Assembly (NCBI GenBank): GCA_021733925.1 | Contig: JAIPJY010000015.1 | Span: forward strand, 1 to 64,000 | DNA: 64,000 nucleotides | Source: Prosthecobacter sp. | Lineage (GTDB): Bacteria > Verrucomicrobiota > Verrucomicrobiia > Verrucomicrobiales > Verrucomicrobiaceae | Direction: 5' to 3' | Shown: positions 51,994-59,847 of the stretch, one piece after another | How positions within the stretch are numbered: the stretch's first letter is position 1 | Layout of the letters: the number at the start of each line of letters is the position of its first letter | Notes under the pieces: model-generated | Database searches by the model: none | What the model was told of the DNA's origin: nothing | The model's input: only the letters and a program-made list of their open reading frames with translations | Position numbers and translations under genes: made by a program

Positions 51994-52617
51994 ATGAAAC
52001 GCATCCTGCTTCTCTGTCTCGCTCTGACCACCGTGCTGCATGCGGCGGATAAGAAACCCAGGGCGATGCGCTTGAAGGGGGATGTGATCCTCGCGGATGA
52101 TTTCAGTTTAGAGAAACTGGATGAAAAGTGGGTGTTTGCCAAAGGCGAGGAGTTAGCGAAATTTGAGATCAGCGATGGCACGCTGCTGATGGATCAGTCG
52201 GCAGGCAAAGGTGCGGTGATCTGGCGGGCTTTTGAGGCACCGGTGCAGGATGTTTCGGTGCAGCTGCTGGTGAAGCCCTGGGCCTGCAGCTGGATTGCCT
52301 TTGGATTTTACACTCCGGGAGATCGGCCTGGGGCGCAGCGGAAGATCAACATCGCCCTTACCCAGAACGGTGCCGTGTCGGTGCGTGATGTGGATGGCGT
52401 GAAAAACCTGAAGGCTGTGAACACCCGCATTCCGTCCACGGAGTGGCAGCGGGTGGCGTTTGAATCGAAGGGGGACAAGATCACGGTGCAGGTGAATGAC
52501 AAGGTTGTGCTGGAGCTTAAGACTGAGCTGACGGAGGGCGAAAAAGCCGGGGTGTTGCTCAATCTCTATGGTGGCAAGGGCAGCGTGGATGAGATTGAAG
52601 TGAAGAAGTTGAAATGA
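51994..52617 (+). CDS. Secreted DUF1080/LamG-like protein
   Basis: A 207-residue protein. Signal peptide MKRILLLCLALTTVLHAA, then a beta-sandwich like DUF1080/3-keto-disaccharide hydrolase or laminin-G folds: VILADDFSLEKLDEKWVF, WIAFGFYTPGD, WQRVAFESKGDKITVQVND, GVLLNLYGGKGSVDEIEV. The family is abundant in Planctomycetes and Verrucomicrobia and may bind or cleave sugars. It is short, with one domain only. It might be co-transcribed with the transporter upstream. Confidence 0.75.
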   Translation: MKRILLLCLALTTVLHAADKKPRAMRLKGDVILADDFSLEKLDEKWVFAKGEELAKFEISDGTLLMDQSAGKGAVIWRAFEAPVQDVSVQLLVKPWACSWIAFGFYTPGDRPGAQRKINIALTQNGAVSVRDVDGVKNLKAVNTRIPSTEWQRVAFESKGDKITVQVNDKVVLELKTELTEGEKAGVLLNLYGGKGSVDEIEVKKLK

Positions 52618-52635
52618 CGAATGACGGAAGAAAAT

Positions 52636-52675
52636 GGAACATTGAACATTGAACGCTCAACATTGAACATTGAAT
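52636..52675. repeat. AACATTGAA direct repeats
   Basis: GAACATTGAACATTGAA occurs at 52637-52653 and CAACATTGAACATTGAA at 52658-52674, separated by CGCT. The block lies in a 114-base intergenic stretch, which also contains an inverted match (TTCAATCC, TTCAATATTC) farther right. Similar strings recur in genomes of this group, as I recall. Confidence 0.6.
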
Positions 52676-52731
52676 GCCGGAGCTGAAAGCGCCGCGCATT
52701 CAATCCAGTTCAATATTCGTTATTCCTTCCT

Positions 52732-54060
52732 ATGAACCCACCCGGACTCGACCATCTCCTCACGTGCCTGCGTTTTCCTTCCGTCTCCACTGACTCCACG
52801 CGGCGTGCCGATGTGCGTGCCTGTGCTGAATGGCTGCTGAGCAAGGTGCGGGAAATGGGGCTGACTGGTGATCTGCATGAGACGCCGGGGCATCCGGTGC
52901 TGGTGGCGAAGAACAAGCACATTGCCGGACGTCGCACGGTGCTGCTGTATGCGCATTATGATGTGCAGCCGGCGGAGCCACTGGGGGAGTGGAAGTCGCC
53001 GGCATTTGAGCCGACGATCCGTGATGGCCGCATTTTTTGCCGGGGAGCCACGGACAACAAAGGACAGCTCATGGCGCATATGCAGGGGCTGGCGGAGACG
53101 CTGGAAAAGCACGCGGATCTGCCGGTGAATCTGACGCTGCTGTTTGAAGGTGAAGAAGAAATTGGCAGTCCGAATTTGAAGCCGTTTTTGGAGCAGCATC
53201 GCGAGATGCTGAAGTGTGATGTGGTGGCGATTTCGGACACGGGAATGGTGGCACCGGGGGTGGGCACCTTTACGTATGGACTGCGCGGCATCGCCTGCAT
53301 GGAGGCCAAGGTTTATGGTCCGTCGATTGATCTGCACAGTGGCATCTTTGGCGGAGCCATTGCCAATCCTGTCACGGCTGTCGCGCGCCTGACGGCGACA
53401 TTGCATGACGCGGAAGGGCGCGTGATGATCGACGGTTTCTATGATGGAGTGCGTCCCATCGCCGACTGGGAGCGCAAGGCCTGGGCGGAACTCGGGGATG
53501 GTGATGCGGAGATGCTGGAGCTGACTGGATCTCCGGCGCTGTTTGGGGAGCCGGGCTACACGGAACGTGAGCGCCGGTGGGCACGGCCCACGGCGGAAGT
53601 GAACGGGATCGGCGGGGGGTATCAGGGGGAAGGCTCCAAGACGGTGATCGGGCGTGAAGCTTTTGTGAAGCTGTCGTTCCGCTTGGTGCCGGACCAGCAT
53701 CCTGACCTTGTGCTGAAGCTTGCGGCTGCGCATCTGCAGGCGCATCTTCCCAAGGGAGTTCGGCTGGAGATCAAGCCGGGGCACACGGGAATGCCTTATC
53801 TGATGGACCCGCATTCCGTGCTCGGCACTGCTGCGCAGCGTGCCTTGAAAAAGGTGTTTGGTGAGAAGACGGCGCTCATCCGTGAAGGCGGCAGCATCCC
53901 CATCGTGCAGGCATTCAAAGACGTGCTGAATGCCGATACGCTGCTGCTGGGACTGGCGCTGCCGGACTGCCAGGCGCATGCGCCGAATGAGAACTTTCCC
54001 ATCGAGAATTTCATGGCGGGAGTGCGCTTGAATCAGGCGCTGCTGGCTGAGCTTGCCTGA
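52732..54060 (+). CDS. M20-family metallodipeptidase
   Basis: A 442-residue protein. Metal ligands are visible in LLYAHYDVQPAE (His and Asp), GATDNKGQLMAHM (bridging Asp) and FEGEEEIGSPNL (Glu pair; catalytic base). A dimerisation domain (about residues 190-330) with LHSGIFGGAIANPV follows. C-terminal HAPNENFPIENFMAG supplies the last His. This is the ArgE/DapE/CPG2-like dipeptidase group. Cytoplasmic, no signal peptide. Likely a dipeptidase; precise substrate unknown. Confidence 0.9.
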   Translation: MNPPGLDHLLTCLRFPSVSTDSTRRADVRACAEWLLSKVREMGLTGDLHETPGHPVLVAKNKHIAGRRTVLLYAHYDVQPAEPLGEWKSPAFEPTIRDGRIFCRGATDNKGQLMAHMQGLAETLEKHADLPVNLTLLFEGEEEIGSPNLKPFLEQHREMLKCDVVAISDTGMVAPGVGTFTYGLRGIACMEAKVYGPSIDLHSGIFGGAIANPVTAVARLTATLHDAEGRVMIDGFYDGVRPIADWERKAWAELGDGDAEMLELTGSPALFGEPGYTERERRWARPTAEVNGIGGGYQGEGSKTVIGREAFVKLSFRLVPDQHPDLVLKLAAAHLQAHLPKGVRLEIKPGHTGMPYLMDPHSVLGTAAQRALKKVFGEKTALIREGGSIPIVQAFKDVLNADTLLLGLALPDCQAHAPNENFPIENFMAGVRLNQALLAELA

Positions 54061-54142
54061 AATATTTATGCAAACTTTGCAACCAATCTGACGGGGGTCT
54101 GTTTGAGTCGTCGTGCTTTCACTAACCAAACTCACGCACGAC

Positions 54143-54943
54143 ATGAAACTCAAAAAAACACTCCTCTACGGGTTCAGCATCCTGAGCCTGACCTGCCTCT
54201 CCAGCGCTCAAGACGCACCCAAAGGTCCGCCTGAAGGTGGCCCGCCCGGCGGTCCTCCTCCTGGTGGCCCTCCTGGTGGTGGTGATCCCTCTGAACGCAT
54301 CGCCGCCTTCATCAAAAATGCCGACACCGACAACGACGGCAAGATCAGCAAGGAGGAGTTCATCAACATGAGCAGGAAAGGAAGCGAGGAACGCTTTGGC
54401 TTCGTGGACACCAACAAGGATGGTTTTGTCGATAAAGATGAAGTCGCCAAGATGGCTCAGTCAGGCGGGCGTGGTGGTCCGGGACAGGGTGGTCCGGGCA
54501 TGCGCCGTCCTGAGGGTGGTGGTTCACCTGGCGGAGAGGGCGGTGGTTTCCGTCGTCCGCCTGGCGGTGGCGAAGGTGGATCTCCTGGATCCCCCGGCGG
54601 CCCGCCTCAAGGCCAGGGCATGCGCCGTGAGGGCGAAGCTGGTCGTGGTGAGGGGGGGCGCAGTCGTGGTGGTATGTTTGGCGACCCCAAGGAATCCTTC
54701 AAACGAATGGATGCCGACGGTAATGGCAGCATTTCGGAAGAGGAATACATCAAATTCACCGAAAAAATGCGTGAGTCGTTCCGCGGTGGTCAGGGTGGTC
54801 CTGGCATGAATCGTCCTGGCGAAGGCGGTGCCCCTGGTGGTCCTCCTCCGGGTGAAGGCGGCTTCCGTCGTCCTCCTGTCGAAGGTGATGCTCCCAAGGC
54901 ACCTGAGGCTCCTGCTCCGGCTCCTGACAAACCCAAGGAATAA
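54143..54943 (+). CDS. Secreted Gly/Pro-rich EF-hand protein
   Basis: About 266 residues from ATG at 54143, where a signal peptide begins (TLLYGFSILSLTCLSSAQ). Three EF-hand loops are clear: DTDNDGKISKEE, DTNKDGFVDKDE and DADGNGSISEEE, each with the Asp/Asn/Gly pattern and Glu at 12. Between them lie long stretches of GGPPGG, RRPEGG and similar, disordered and rich in Gly, Pro and Arg. It probably binds calcium outside the cell. A strong terminator follows. Confidence 0.8.
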   Translation: MKLKKTLLYGFSILSLTCLSSAQDAPKGPPEGGPPGGPPPGGPPGGGDPSERIAAFIKNADTDNDGKISKEEFINMSRKGSEERFGFVDTNKDGFVDKDEVAKMAQSGGRGGPGQGGPGMRRPEGGGSPGGEGGGFRRPPGGGEGGSPGSPGGPPQGQGMRREGEAGRGEGGRSRGGMFGDPKESFKRMDADGNGSISEEEYIKFTEKMRESFRGGQGGPGMNRPGEGGAPGGPPPGEGGFRRPPVEGDAPKAPEAPAPAPDKPKE

Positions 54944-54975
54944 GCGAAGGCAGGCAATTTGATTTCAATTACAGC

Positions 54976-55007
54976 GCGGGATGGCCGAAAGACCATCCCG
55001 CTTTTTT
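54976..55007 (+). terminator. Intrinsic terminator
   Basis: GCGGGATGG (54976-54984) and CCATCCCGC (54993-55001) form a 9-base stem with an 8-base loop, followed by six T (55002-55007). It ends the EF-hand gene transcript. Confidence 0.88.
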
Positions 55008-55119
55008 GTGATCAGGGGGAAGTGGTTCTCCCTCGTCGTCCCTAACGCACGACGGCAACGAATATTCGGACGAGACGAGGGGGGACCTTCTACCTGCATG
55101 CGATGCCCCCTCACCCTTA

Positions 55120-55169
55120 CCTCTCCCCAAAGACGCTTTGGGCATTGCCACATCAGCGGTGGGGAGAGG
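55120..55169. repeat. Inverted-repeat intergenic element
   Basis: CCTCTCCCCA (55120-55129) and TGGGGAGAGG (55160-55169) are perfect 10-base arms around a 30-base loop. They lie in the gene-free 220 bases between the terminator and the isomerase gene. The form recalls dispersed REP-like elements. Confidence 0.55.
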
Positions 55170-55230
55170 GGATTGGCTTTATATCCGTGCGATGTTATGA
55201 GCCAGTAGGGCTATAAATCATTTGAGTGAG

Positions 55231-56046
55231 CTAGAGTCCCATCACCTGCTTTAAGTACGCGATGCTCTGGCGCGCAATGGTGGGCGCGTCGGGAGTGTAG
55301 TCGAAGACTTCGACGGAGAGGTAGCCGTCGTAGTTGGTCTCGCGCAGGGCGGCGATGATGGGTTCGTATTTCACTTCGCCCTGGCCGGGGCCGCGCAGGT
55401 TCGGATCGTTGGTGTGGAAGTGTACGGTCCACTCCTTGCTGTCGCGGATGATGTCCGGGATCGGCTTTGTTTCATCGCTCATGGCCTTCACATCGAGGTG
55501 GAGCTTGCAGGAGGGGTGGTCGACGAGCTTGCAGAGGCGGATGGTTTCTTCGGCAGTGTTGAGGAAGTTGGTTTCCTTGCGACCGAGGGGCTCCATGGCG
55601 ATGACGACGCCGTATTTGCCGCATTCCTCGGCGACTTCGCGCACGCAGTCGGCGGCGCGTTTGAAGGCATCTTCATAGTTCCATTCCGGCAGCAGATTGC
55701 GGGCCTTGGGGCTGCCCCAGACCATGATGCGGCCACCGGTGGCACCGCAGAATTGAGCGAGGTGGCGGCCAAATTTGGCGGTTTCCTTGCGCTGGAGGGC
55801 GTCGGGCGTGGTGATGTGAAACCAGGTGGGCTTTGTCAGCAGCCAGTGGAGGCCGAGGATTTCCAGGCCGAAGGATTTGGCTTTGGCACAGAGGGTAAGT
55901 GCCTCTTCGACAGTGAGTTCGCGGGGATCTTCCTTCAGGGTGAAGGGGGCCAGCTCGATGGCGTGATAGCCGGCGGCTGCGGCATCTTCACACATTTTTT
56001 CAAAGGTCCAGTTCTGGTAGGTCTCGTTGCAAATCGCGAATCGCAT
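55231..56046 (-). CDS. Sugar phosphate isomerase/epimerase-family TIM barrel
   Basis: About 271 residues from ATG at 56046. It has the xylose-isomerase-like TIM barrel of the AP-endonuclease-2 superfamily: FAICNETYQNW at the N-terminus, YHAIELAPF, VVIAMEPLGRKETNFL, CKLHLDVKAM, VHFHTNDPNLRGPGQG and GYLSVEVFDYTP; metal-binding Glu, Asp, His and Glu can be placed there. It resembles hydroxypyruvate isomerase and tagatose epimerase-like proteins. The exact substrate cannot be told. No signal peptide. Confidence 0.85.
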   Translation of the reverse strand: MRFAICNETYQNWTFEKMCEDAAAAGYHAIELAPFTLKEDPRELTVEEALTLCAKAKSFGLEILGLHWLLTKPTWFHITTPDALQRKETAKFGRHLAQFCGATGGRIMVWGSPKARNLLPEWNYEDAFKRAADCVREVAEECGKYGVVIAMEPLGRKETNFLNTAEETIRLCKLVDHPSCKLHLDVKAMSDETKPIPDIIRDSKEWTVHFHTNDPNLRGPGQGEVKYEPIIAALRETNYDGYLSVEVFDYTPDAPTIARQSIAYLKQVMGL

Positions 56047-56124
56047 AGGGAGGCAGGGTGCGCGGCTGCCCGGGCGCGTCAAGATGCCTTGCAATCAGGG
56101 GGGCAAGATGTGCTATATTTCCCC

Positions 56125-56823
56125 ATGTCAGCCAGCCGCCTAACTATTCTTGTGTTCGCGTTCGCCGCCACGGTGCATGCGGATCTCTCACTCGACGTGC
56201 CTGCGATCGAACTGAAGCCCAAGCCGGAAGATGAGGAGGTGGAGACGACGTTTAAATTCCGCAACACGGGGGACAAAACGGTCAAAATCCTCGGTCTCGA
56301 AAGCGCGTGCAGCTGCCTGAGCGCGGAACTCGACAAGGCTGAGTACAAGCCGGGTGAAATCGGCACCGGCCACGCCTCGTTCAAGGTTTCCACTTTTGTG
56401 GGAAGGCATGAAAAATTCGTCACGGTCAATACCGACGATCCGAATCAACCTGACTGGCAGATCAACTTCATCCTTGATGTGCCCGCTGTCGTGGACATCA
56501 AACCGAAAAATCTCCAGTGGTGGGTTGGCGATGAGCCGGATTCCAAGGCCTGCCTGGTGCAGTTCGTGGGCAATGAGCCGATGAAGATCGTCAACATCAC
56601 ACCCACACGGAATAACGTCACGTTCACCTTGAAGGAGATCAAGGAGGGGCGGGAGTATCTCATCACCGTGAAGCCTAAAAACACGGAGGAGGTCACGATG
56701 GGGGCGCTCAAGATCGAGACGACCAGCAGCATCGCGAAATACCGTTACCAGCTCGCCTTTTTTACGATCACCCGGAAGCCGGAGTCGCAACCTGCCGCCG
56801 CCACGGCTGCGACCAAGCCCTGA
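56125..56823 (+). CDS. Secreted DUF1573 protein
   Basis: A 232-residue protein from ATG at 56125; the frame is open far upstream but that part is antisense to the isomerase gene. Signal peptide ASRLTILVFAFAATVHA, then a DUF1573 immunoglobulin-like domain with FKFRNTGDKTVKILGLESAC and the conserved CSC (ACSCLSAEL), followed by a second beta domain. The family is common in Bacteroidetes, Planctomycetes and Verrucomicrobia. Function unknown. It is followed by a rhodanese gene 12 bases on. Confidence 0.85.
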   Translation: MSASRLTILVFAFAATVHADLSLDVPAIELKPKPEDEEVETTFKFRNTGDKTVKILGLESACSCLSAELDKAEYKPGEIGTGHASFKVSTFVGRHEKFVTVNTDDPNQPDWQINFILDVPAVVDIKPKNLQWWVGDEPDSKACLVQFVGNEPMKIVNITPTRNNVTFTLKEIKEGREYLITVKPKNTEEVTMGALKIETTSSIAKYRYQLAFFTITRKPESQPAAATAATKP

Positions 56824-56835
56824 TCTGTGTGCCGT

Positions 56836-57279
56836 ATGTTTTCCGCGCTTCGTCAGGCTACGTTCCTCATCCTCCTAGCCGCAACAGCGGCGTGGGCCAC
56901 CCATGCCTGGCATCCGCGTGCTCCGGCGCTGTATTTGGTGGAGGAGCCGCTGCGGAATGACGAAGTCTCCATGCAGGTGATTCAAGAGCGCTGGCAGGGC
57001 AAGGTGCTGTGGATCGATGCGCGTATTCAGGAGCAGTATGATGAGGCGCACATTCCGGGTGCGGTGCTGTTAAACGAGCAGTATTTTGAAGAGCAGCTTT
57101 TTGGCTTGCTCGACACCCTGCAGACAAACACCAAGCCCATCATTCTCTACTGCAACGCGGCAAAGTGCGATGCCAGCCGCAAGATTCTCGAACGTCTCAA
57201 GCAGACGCTGCCCATTGAGAACGCCTTTGTGCTCAAAGGAGGGTGGAACGCCTGGCGGCAGGCTGCAAAGAAAGAGTAG
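56836..57279 (+). CDS. Rhodanese-domain protein with N-terminal membrane anchor
   Basis: About 147 residues from ATG at 56836 (a GTG at 56827 is possible). A hydrophobic N-terminus (ATFLILLAATAAWATHAW) is a signal or anchor. A rhodanese domain occupies about residues 40-140, with DARIQEQYDEAHIPGAVLL and active-site loop LYCNAAKCDASRKI; the first Cys is the likely sulfur carrier. It follows a DUF1573 gene, and the two may be one periplasmic operon. Substrate unknown. Confidence 0.87.
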   Translation: MFSALRQATFLILLAATAAWATHAWHPRAPALYLVEEPLRNDEVSMQVIQERWQGKVLWIDARIQEQYDEAHIPGAVLLNEQYFEEQLFGLLDTLQTNTKPIILYCNAAKCDASRKILERLKQTLPIENAFVLKGGWNAWRQAAKKE

Positions 57280-57326
57280 GAATGGAATTGACGGTGGGGG
57301 CCATGACTCCGTAGCATGGCAGCCAT

Positions 57327-57593
57327 ATGTCACTCCAAGGACTTCTTATCTGGTCGGCGCTCGGGCTGGTCGCCGGCATTCTGGCGAAACTGATCATGCC
57401 CGGGCGGCAGGGCATGAACCCCATCACCACGGTGCTGCTGGGAATCATTGGCAGCATCATCGGCGGCAAGGTCGGTAGCCTTTTCCACTGGGGCGTCGTT
57501 GGCGAATTCAGCATCAAAGGCATCGCCACTGCGGTGGGAGGAGCGCTGATTCTGATGTTTGTCTGGCGGCTGTTGTTTGGCAAAAAAGGCTGA
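57327..57593 (+). CDS. GlsB/YeaQ/YmgE-family small membrane protein
   Basis: An 88-residue protein with three membrane segments (about 5-22, 33-50, 62-82) and the family signature GLVAGILAKLIMPGRQGMN and GIIGSIIGGKVGS. Known as stress-response membrane proteins annotated as transglycosylase-associated. Function not established. It lies 46 bases before the NfeD-like gene. Confidence 0.9.
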   Translation: MSLQGLLIWSALGLVAGILAKLIMPGRQGMNPITTVLLGIIGSIIGGKVGSLFHWGVVGEFSIKGIATAVGGALILMFVWRLLFGKKG

Positions 57594-57638
57594 CGTAGTG
57601 CCAGTTGCGATGCGAACGACACCCTCGTAGTCTCGAAC

Positions 57639-59789
57639 ATGCAAATCCTCCGTATTCTACTGCTGGCCAGCCTGAGCGTCCTTTCTGCCACAGGCTTCGC
57701 CGCACCACTGACCGGCCAGATGGCCCGTGTGGGCATCACTGATTCTGACATCGAGGACGTACGGCGCTGGCGTGAAATGAGGCAGTGGATGGATGAGGCC
57801 ATCAAACAGGGGGCAGCAGGTCTGATCCTCGACATCAATGTCACGCAGAGCAATGCCCAAGCTGCACTGTCTCTGGCGGAGGAAGTCGCGCGCTTGAAGG
57901 TCAAAACGCAGGCCTATGTGAACACATCCGCCATCGGTGGTGGGGCTTTGATGGCGCTGGCCTGTGATGAGATCTGGATGGCTCCCGGTTCCCGCATCGG
58001 AGCGGCTCCGCCGAAGGTGCAGACAGATGAAACGCTTTCAACCAAAGCGCAGGACACACTGCTGGCGGAATCTCTTGCCGTGCTGAAAGCTGGGGCGCGT
58101 AGTTTGTGCAAACTGAAGGGCCACCGCCCGGAGATCGCCGATGCCTTTGTGGATCGTGACAAGGGGCTGATGCTTGGCACCAAAACGCTGGCGGAAAAAG
58201 GTGAGCTTCTGCTGCTGGACGCAGACACCGCCGTGGAGCCGGTGGATGGCAAGCCGCTGCTGGCACGTGCGATCATTTCTGACGTGGAGGCCTTGGCGAA
58301 GGCCGCCACGCCGGCGGGAAAGCTGGTTGTCTTGAACGGGGTTTGGTATGACCAATCTCTTAAAAAAGAGGTGGCTGTGGTGCCTGCTTCACAGGTGGAG
58401 TCCAAGTCGGAGAAGAGTGAAGCACCCGCATTCTCTAACAGCGAGAGCTACGCGAGCAAAGTCGTGGTCATTCCCGTGGGGCAGGACGATTTGATCATCC
58501 CCGCGCGGTTTGAGTTCATGAAGCGCACGCTCGCCCGCTGCAACCACGATGGGGCCGAGGCGGTGATCTTCGAACTCGACACGCCCGGTGGTTTGGCCTG
58601 GGACACGATCAGCCTGATGATGCAGGATCTGCAAAACTTGAAGGCACGCAGCTTTGCCTTTGTGAACACGCGGGCCATCTCCGCTGGAGCGATGATCGCG
58701 ATGGCGACGGACACCATCTATATGGCACCGGCCAGCGCCATCGGAGCCTCCACGCCGGTTTCAGGCGATGGCACCCCGCTGGCTGAGGCTGAGCGCGCCA
58801 AGAACAATTCTGCTTTCATGGGCATGGTGCGCACGGTGGTGAGAGAGAAGGGGCATGATGTACGCATCATTGAAGGCATGATCGACATGGATCGGGGGCT
58901 CAGCATCAACGGACAGGTAATCATTCCGAAAGGGGAGATCGTGACGCTGGATTCCGCGCAGGCGACGATGCTGATCAATGGCAAGCCGCTGCTGGCCAAG
59001 GGGATCGTCAAATCGATCGAGGAGATCAAGAACCTTGAATCCCTGAAGGGGGAAGTGGTCACTGCGGAGCCCACGGGTTTTGAAAAAATCGCCATCTGGG
59101 TGACGCGGTATGCAGCCATTTTGATCCTGATCGGCCTTGCTGGAGGGTATCTTGAAATGCAGACGCCGGGTTTTGGGCTGCCGGGTTTCGTCTCGGTGGC
59201 TGCGTTTGCGCTGTTCTTCTTTGGGCATTATGTGGCCGGGAGTCTGGCAGGTCAGGAGACGATGGTGGTCGCTGCTGTGTTTGTGGTCGGGATTGTTTTG
59301 ATCGGTGTGGAACTGCTGGCTGCACCGGGGACGATTGTGCCGGGAATTGTGGGATTTCTTTGCGTGATGGTGGCGCTGGTCTATGCCATGTCCGGGTGGG
59401 AGGTGATGCCGCCGAGCGGTGCCAGCGCGGGCAGTTTCAACCTCGCCGCCTATGCCGCCGGGTTCCGCAATTTTGCGCTTGGAGTCACAGGGGCGGCGGT
59501 GATCATCACTTTGCTCTGCCTCTGGCTGCCTGATCTGCGTCCGTTCCGCTCTCTGATTCTGCAAACTTCCGCCGGTGGCACCCTGCAAGATGCTCCATCC
59601 ATGCGGGACGCCATCCGGGCCCAGGTAGGAGACAGTGGCAGCGCACGCAGCGCTTTGCGCCCCTATGGTACCATCGATCTCGGAGGACGGCTGATCGAGG
59701 CGATGGTGGAGGGGGGGTATGTGCAGAGCGGCACCCCGGTGCGCGTGAGGGAGATTCGGGGCGAAAAGATCATCGTCGAAGCGGTTTAA
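57639..59789 (+). CDS. NfeD-like membrane protease with tandem ClpP/SppA domains
   Basis: A 716-residue protein. Signal peptide (MQILRILLLASLSVLSATGFA), then two ClpP/SppA-type domains: residues about 25-215 and 270-470. The second keeps the nucleophile Ser348 in NTRAISAGAMIAMATD and Lys388 at the usual distance; the first has NTSAIGGGALMALACD with Gly at the Ser position, so it is probably inactive. Four or five membrane segments (about 485-590 and 625-645) and a C-terminal NfeD OB domain (about 655-716) follow. It likely cleaves stomatin-type partners or membrane proteins; the dead repeat may bind substrate. No stomatin gene is adjacent. Confidence 0.88.
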   Translation: MQILRILLLASLSVLSATGFAAPLTGQMARVGITDSDIEDVRRWREMRQWMDEAIKQGAAGLILDINVTQSNAQAALSLAEEVARLKVKTQAYVNTSAIGGGALMALACDEIWMAPGSRIGAAPPKVQTDETLSTKAQDTLLAESLAVLKAGARSLCKLKGHRPEIADAFVDRDKGLMLGTKTLAEKGELLLLDADTAVEPVDGKPLLARAIISDVEALAKAATPAGKLVVLNGVWYDQSLKKEVAVVPASQVESKSEKSEAPAFSNSESYASKVVVIPVGQDDLIIPARFEFMKRTLARCNHDGAEAVIFELDTPGGLAWDTISLMMQDLQNLKARSFAFVNTRAISAGAMIAMATDTIYMAPASAIGASTPVSGDGTPLAEAERAKNNSAFMGMVRTVVREKGHDVRIIEGMIDMDRGLSINGQVIIPKGEIVTLDSAQATMLINGKPLLAKGIVKSIEEIKNLESLKGEVVTAEPTGFEKIAIWVTRYAAILILIGLAGGYLEMQTPGFGLPGFVSVAAFALFFFGHYVAGSLAGQETMVVAAVFVVGIVLIGVELLAAPGTIVPGIVGFLCVMVALVYAMSGWEVMPPSGASAGSFNLAAYAAGFRNFALGVTGAAVIITLLCLWLPDLRPFRSLILQTSAGGTLQDAPSMRDAIRAQVGDSGSARSALRPYGTIDLGGRLIEAMVEGGYVQSGTPVRVREIRGEKIIVEAV

Positions 59790-59847
59790 TCTCAATTTTT
59801 GAGCATGCATTCGCAGGTTTTGGTCGTTAATCTTCCACTACAACCGC

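Noticed and set aside
52636-52675. CRISPR array
   Set aside because: Short units with a four-base gap and no spacers or cas genes.
55414-56124. Upstream extension of the DUF1573 frame
   Set aside because: Antisense to the isomerase gene; a clear signal peptide begins at 56125.
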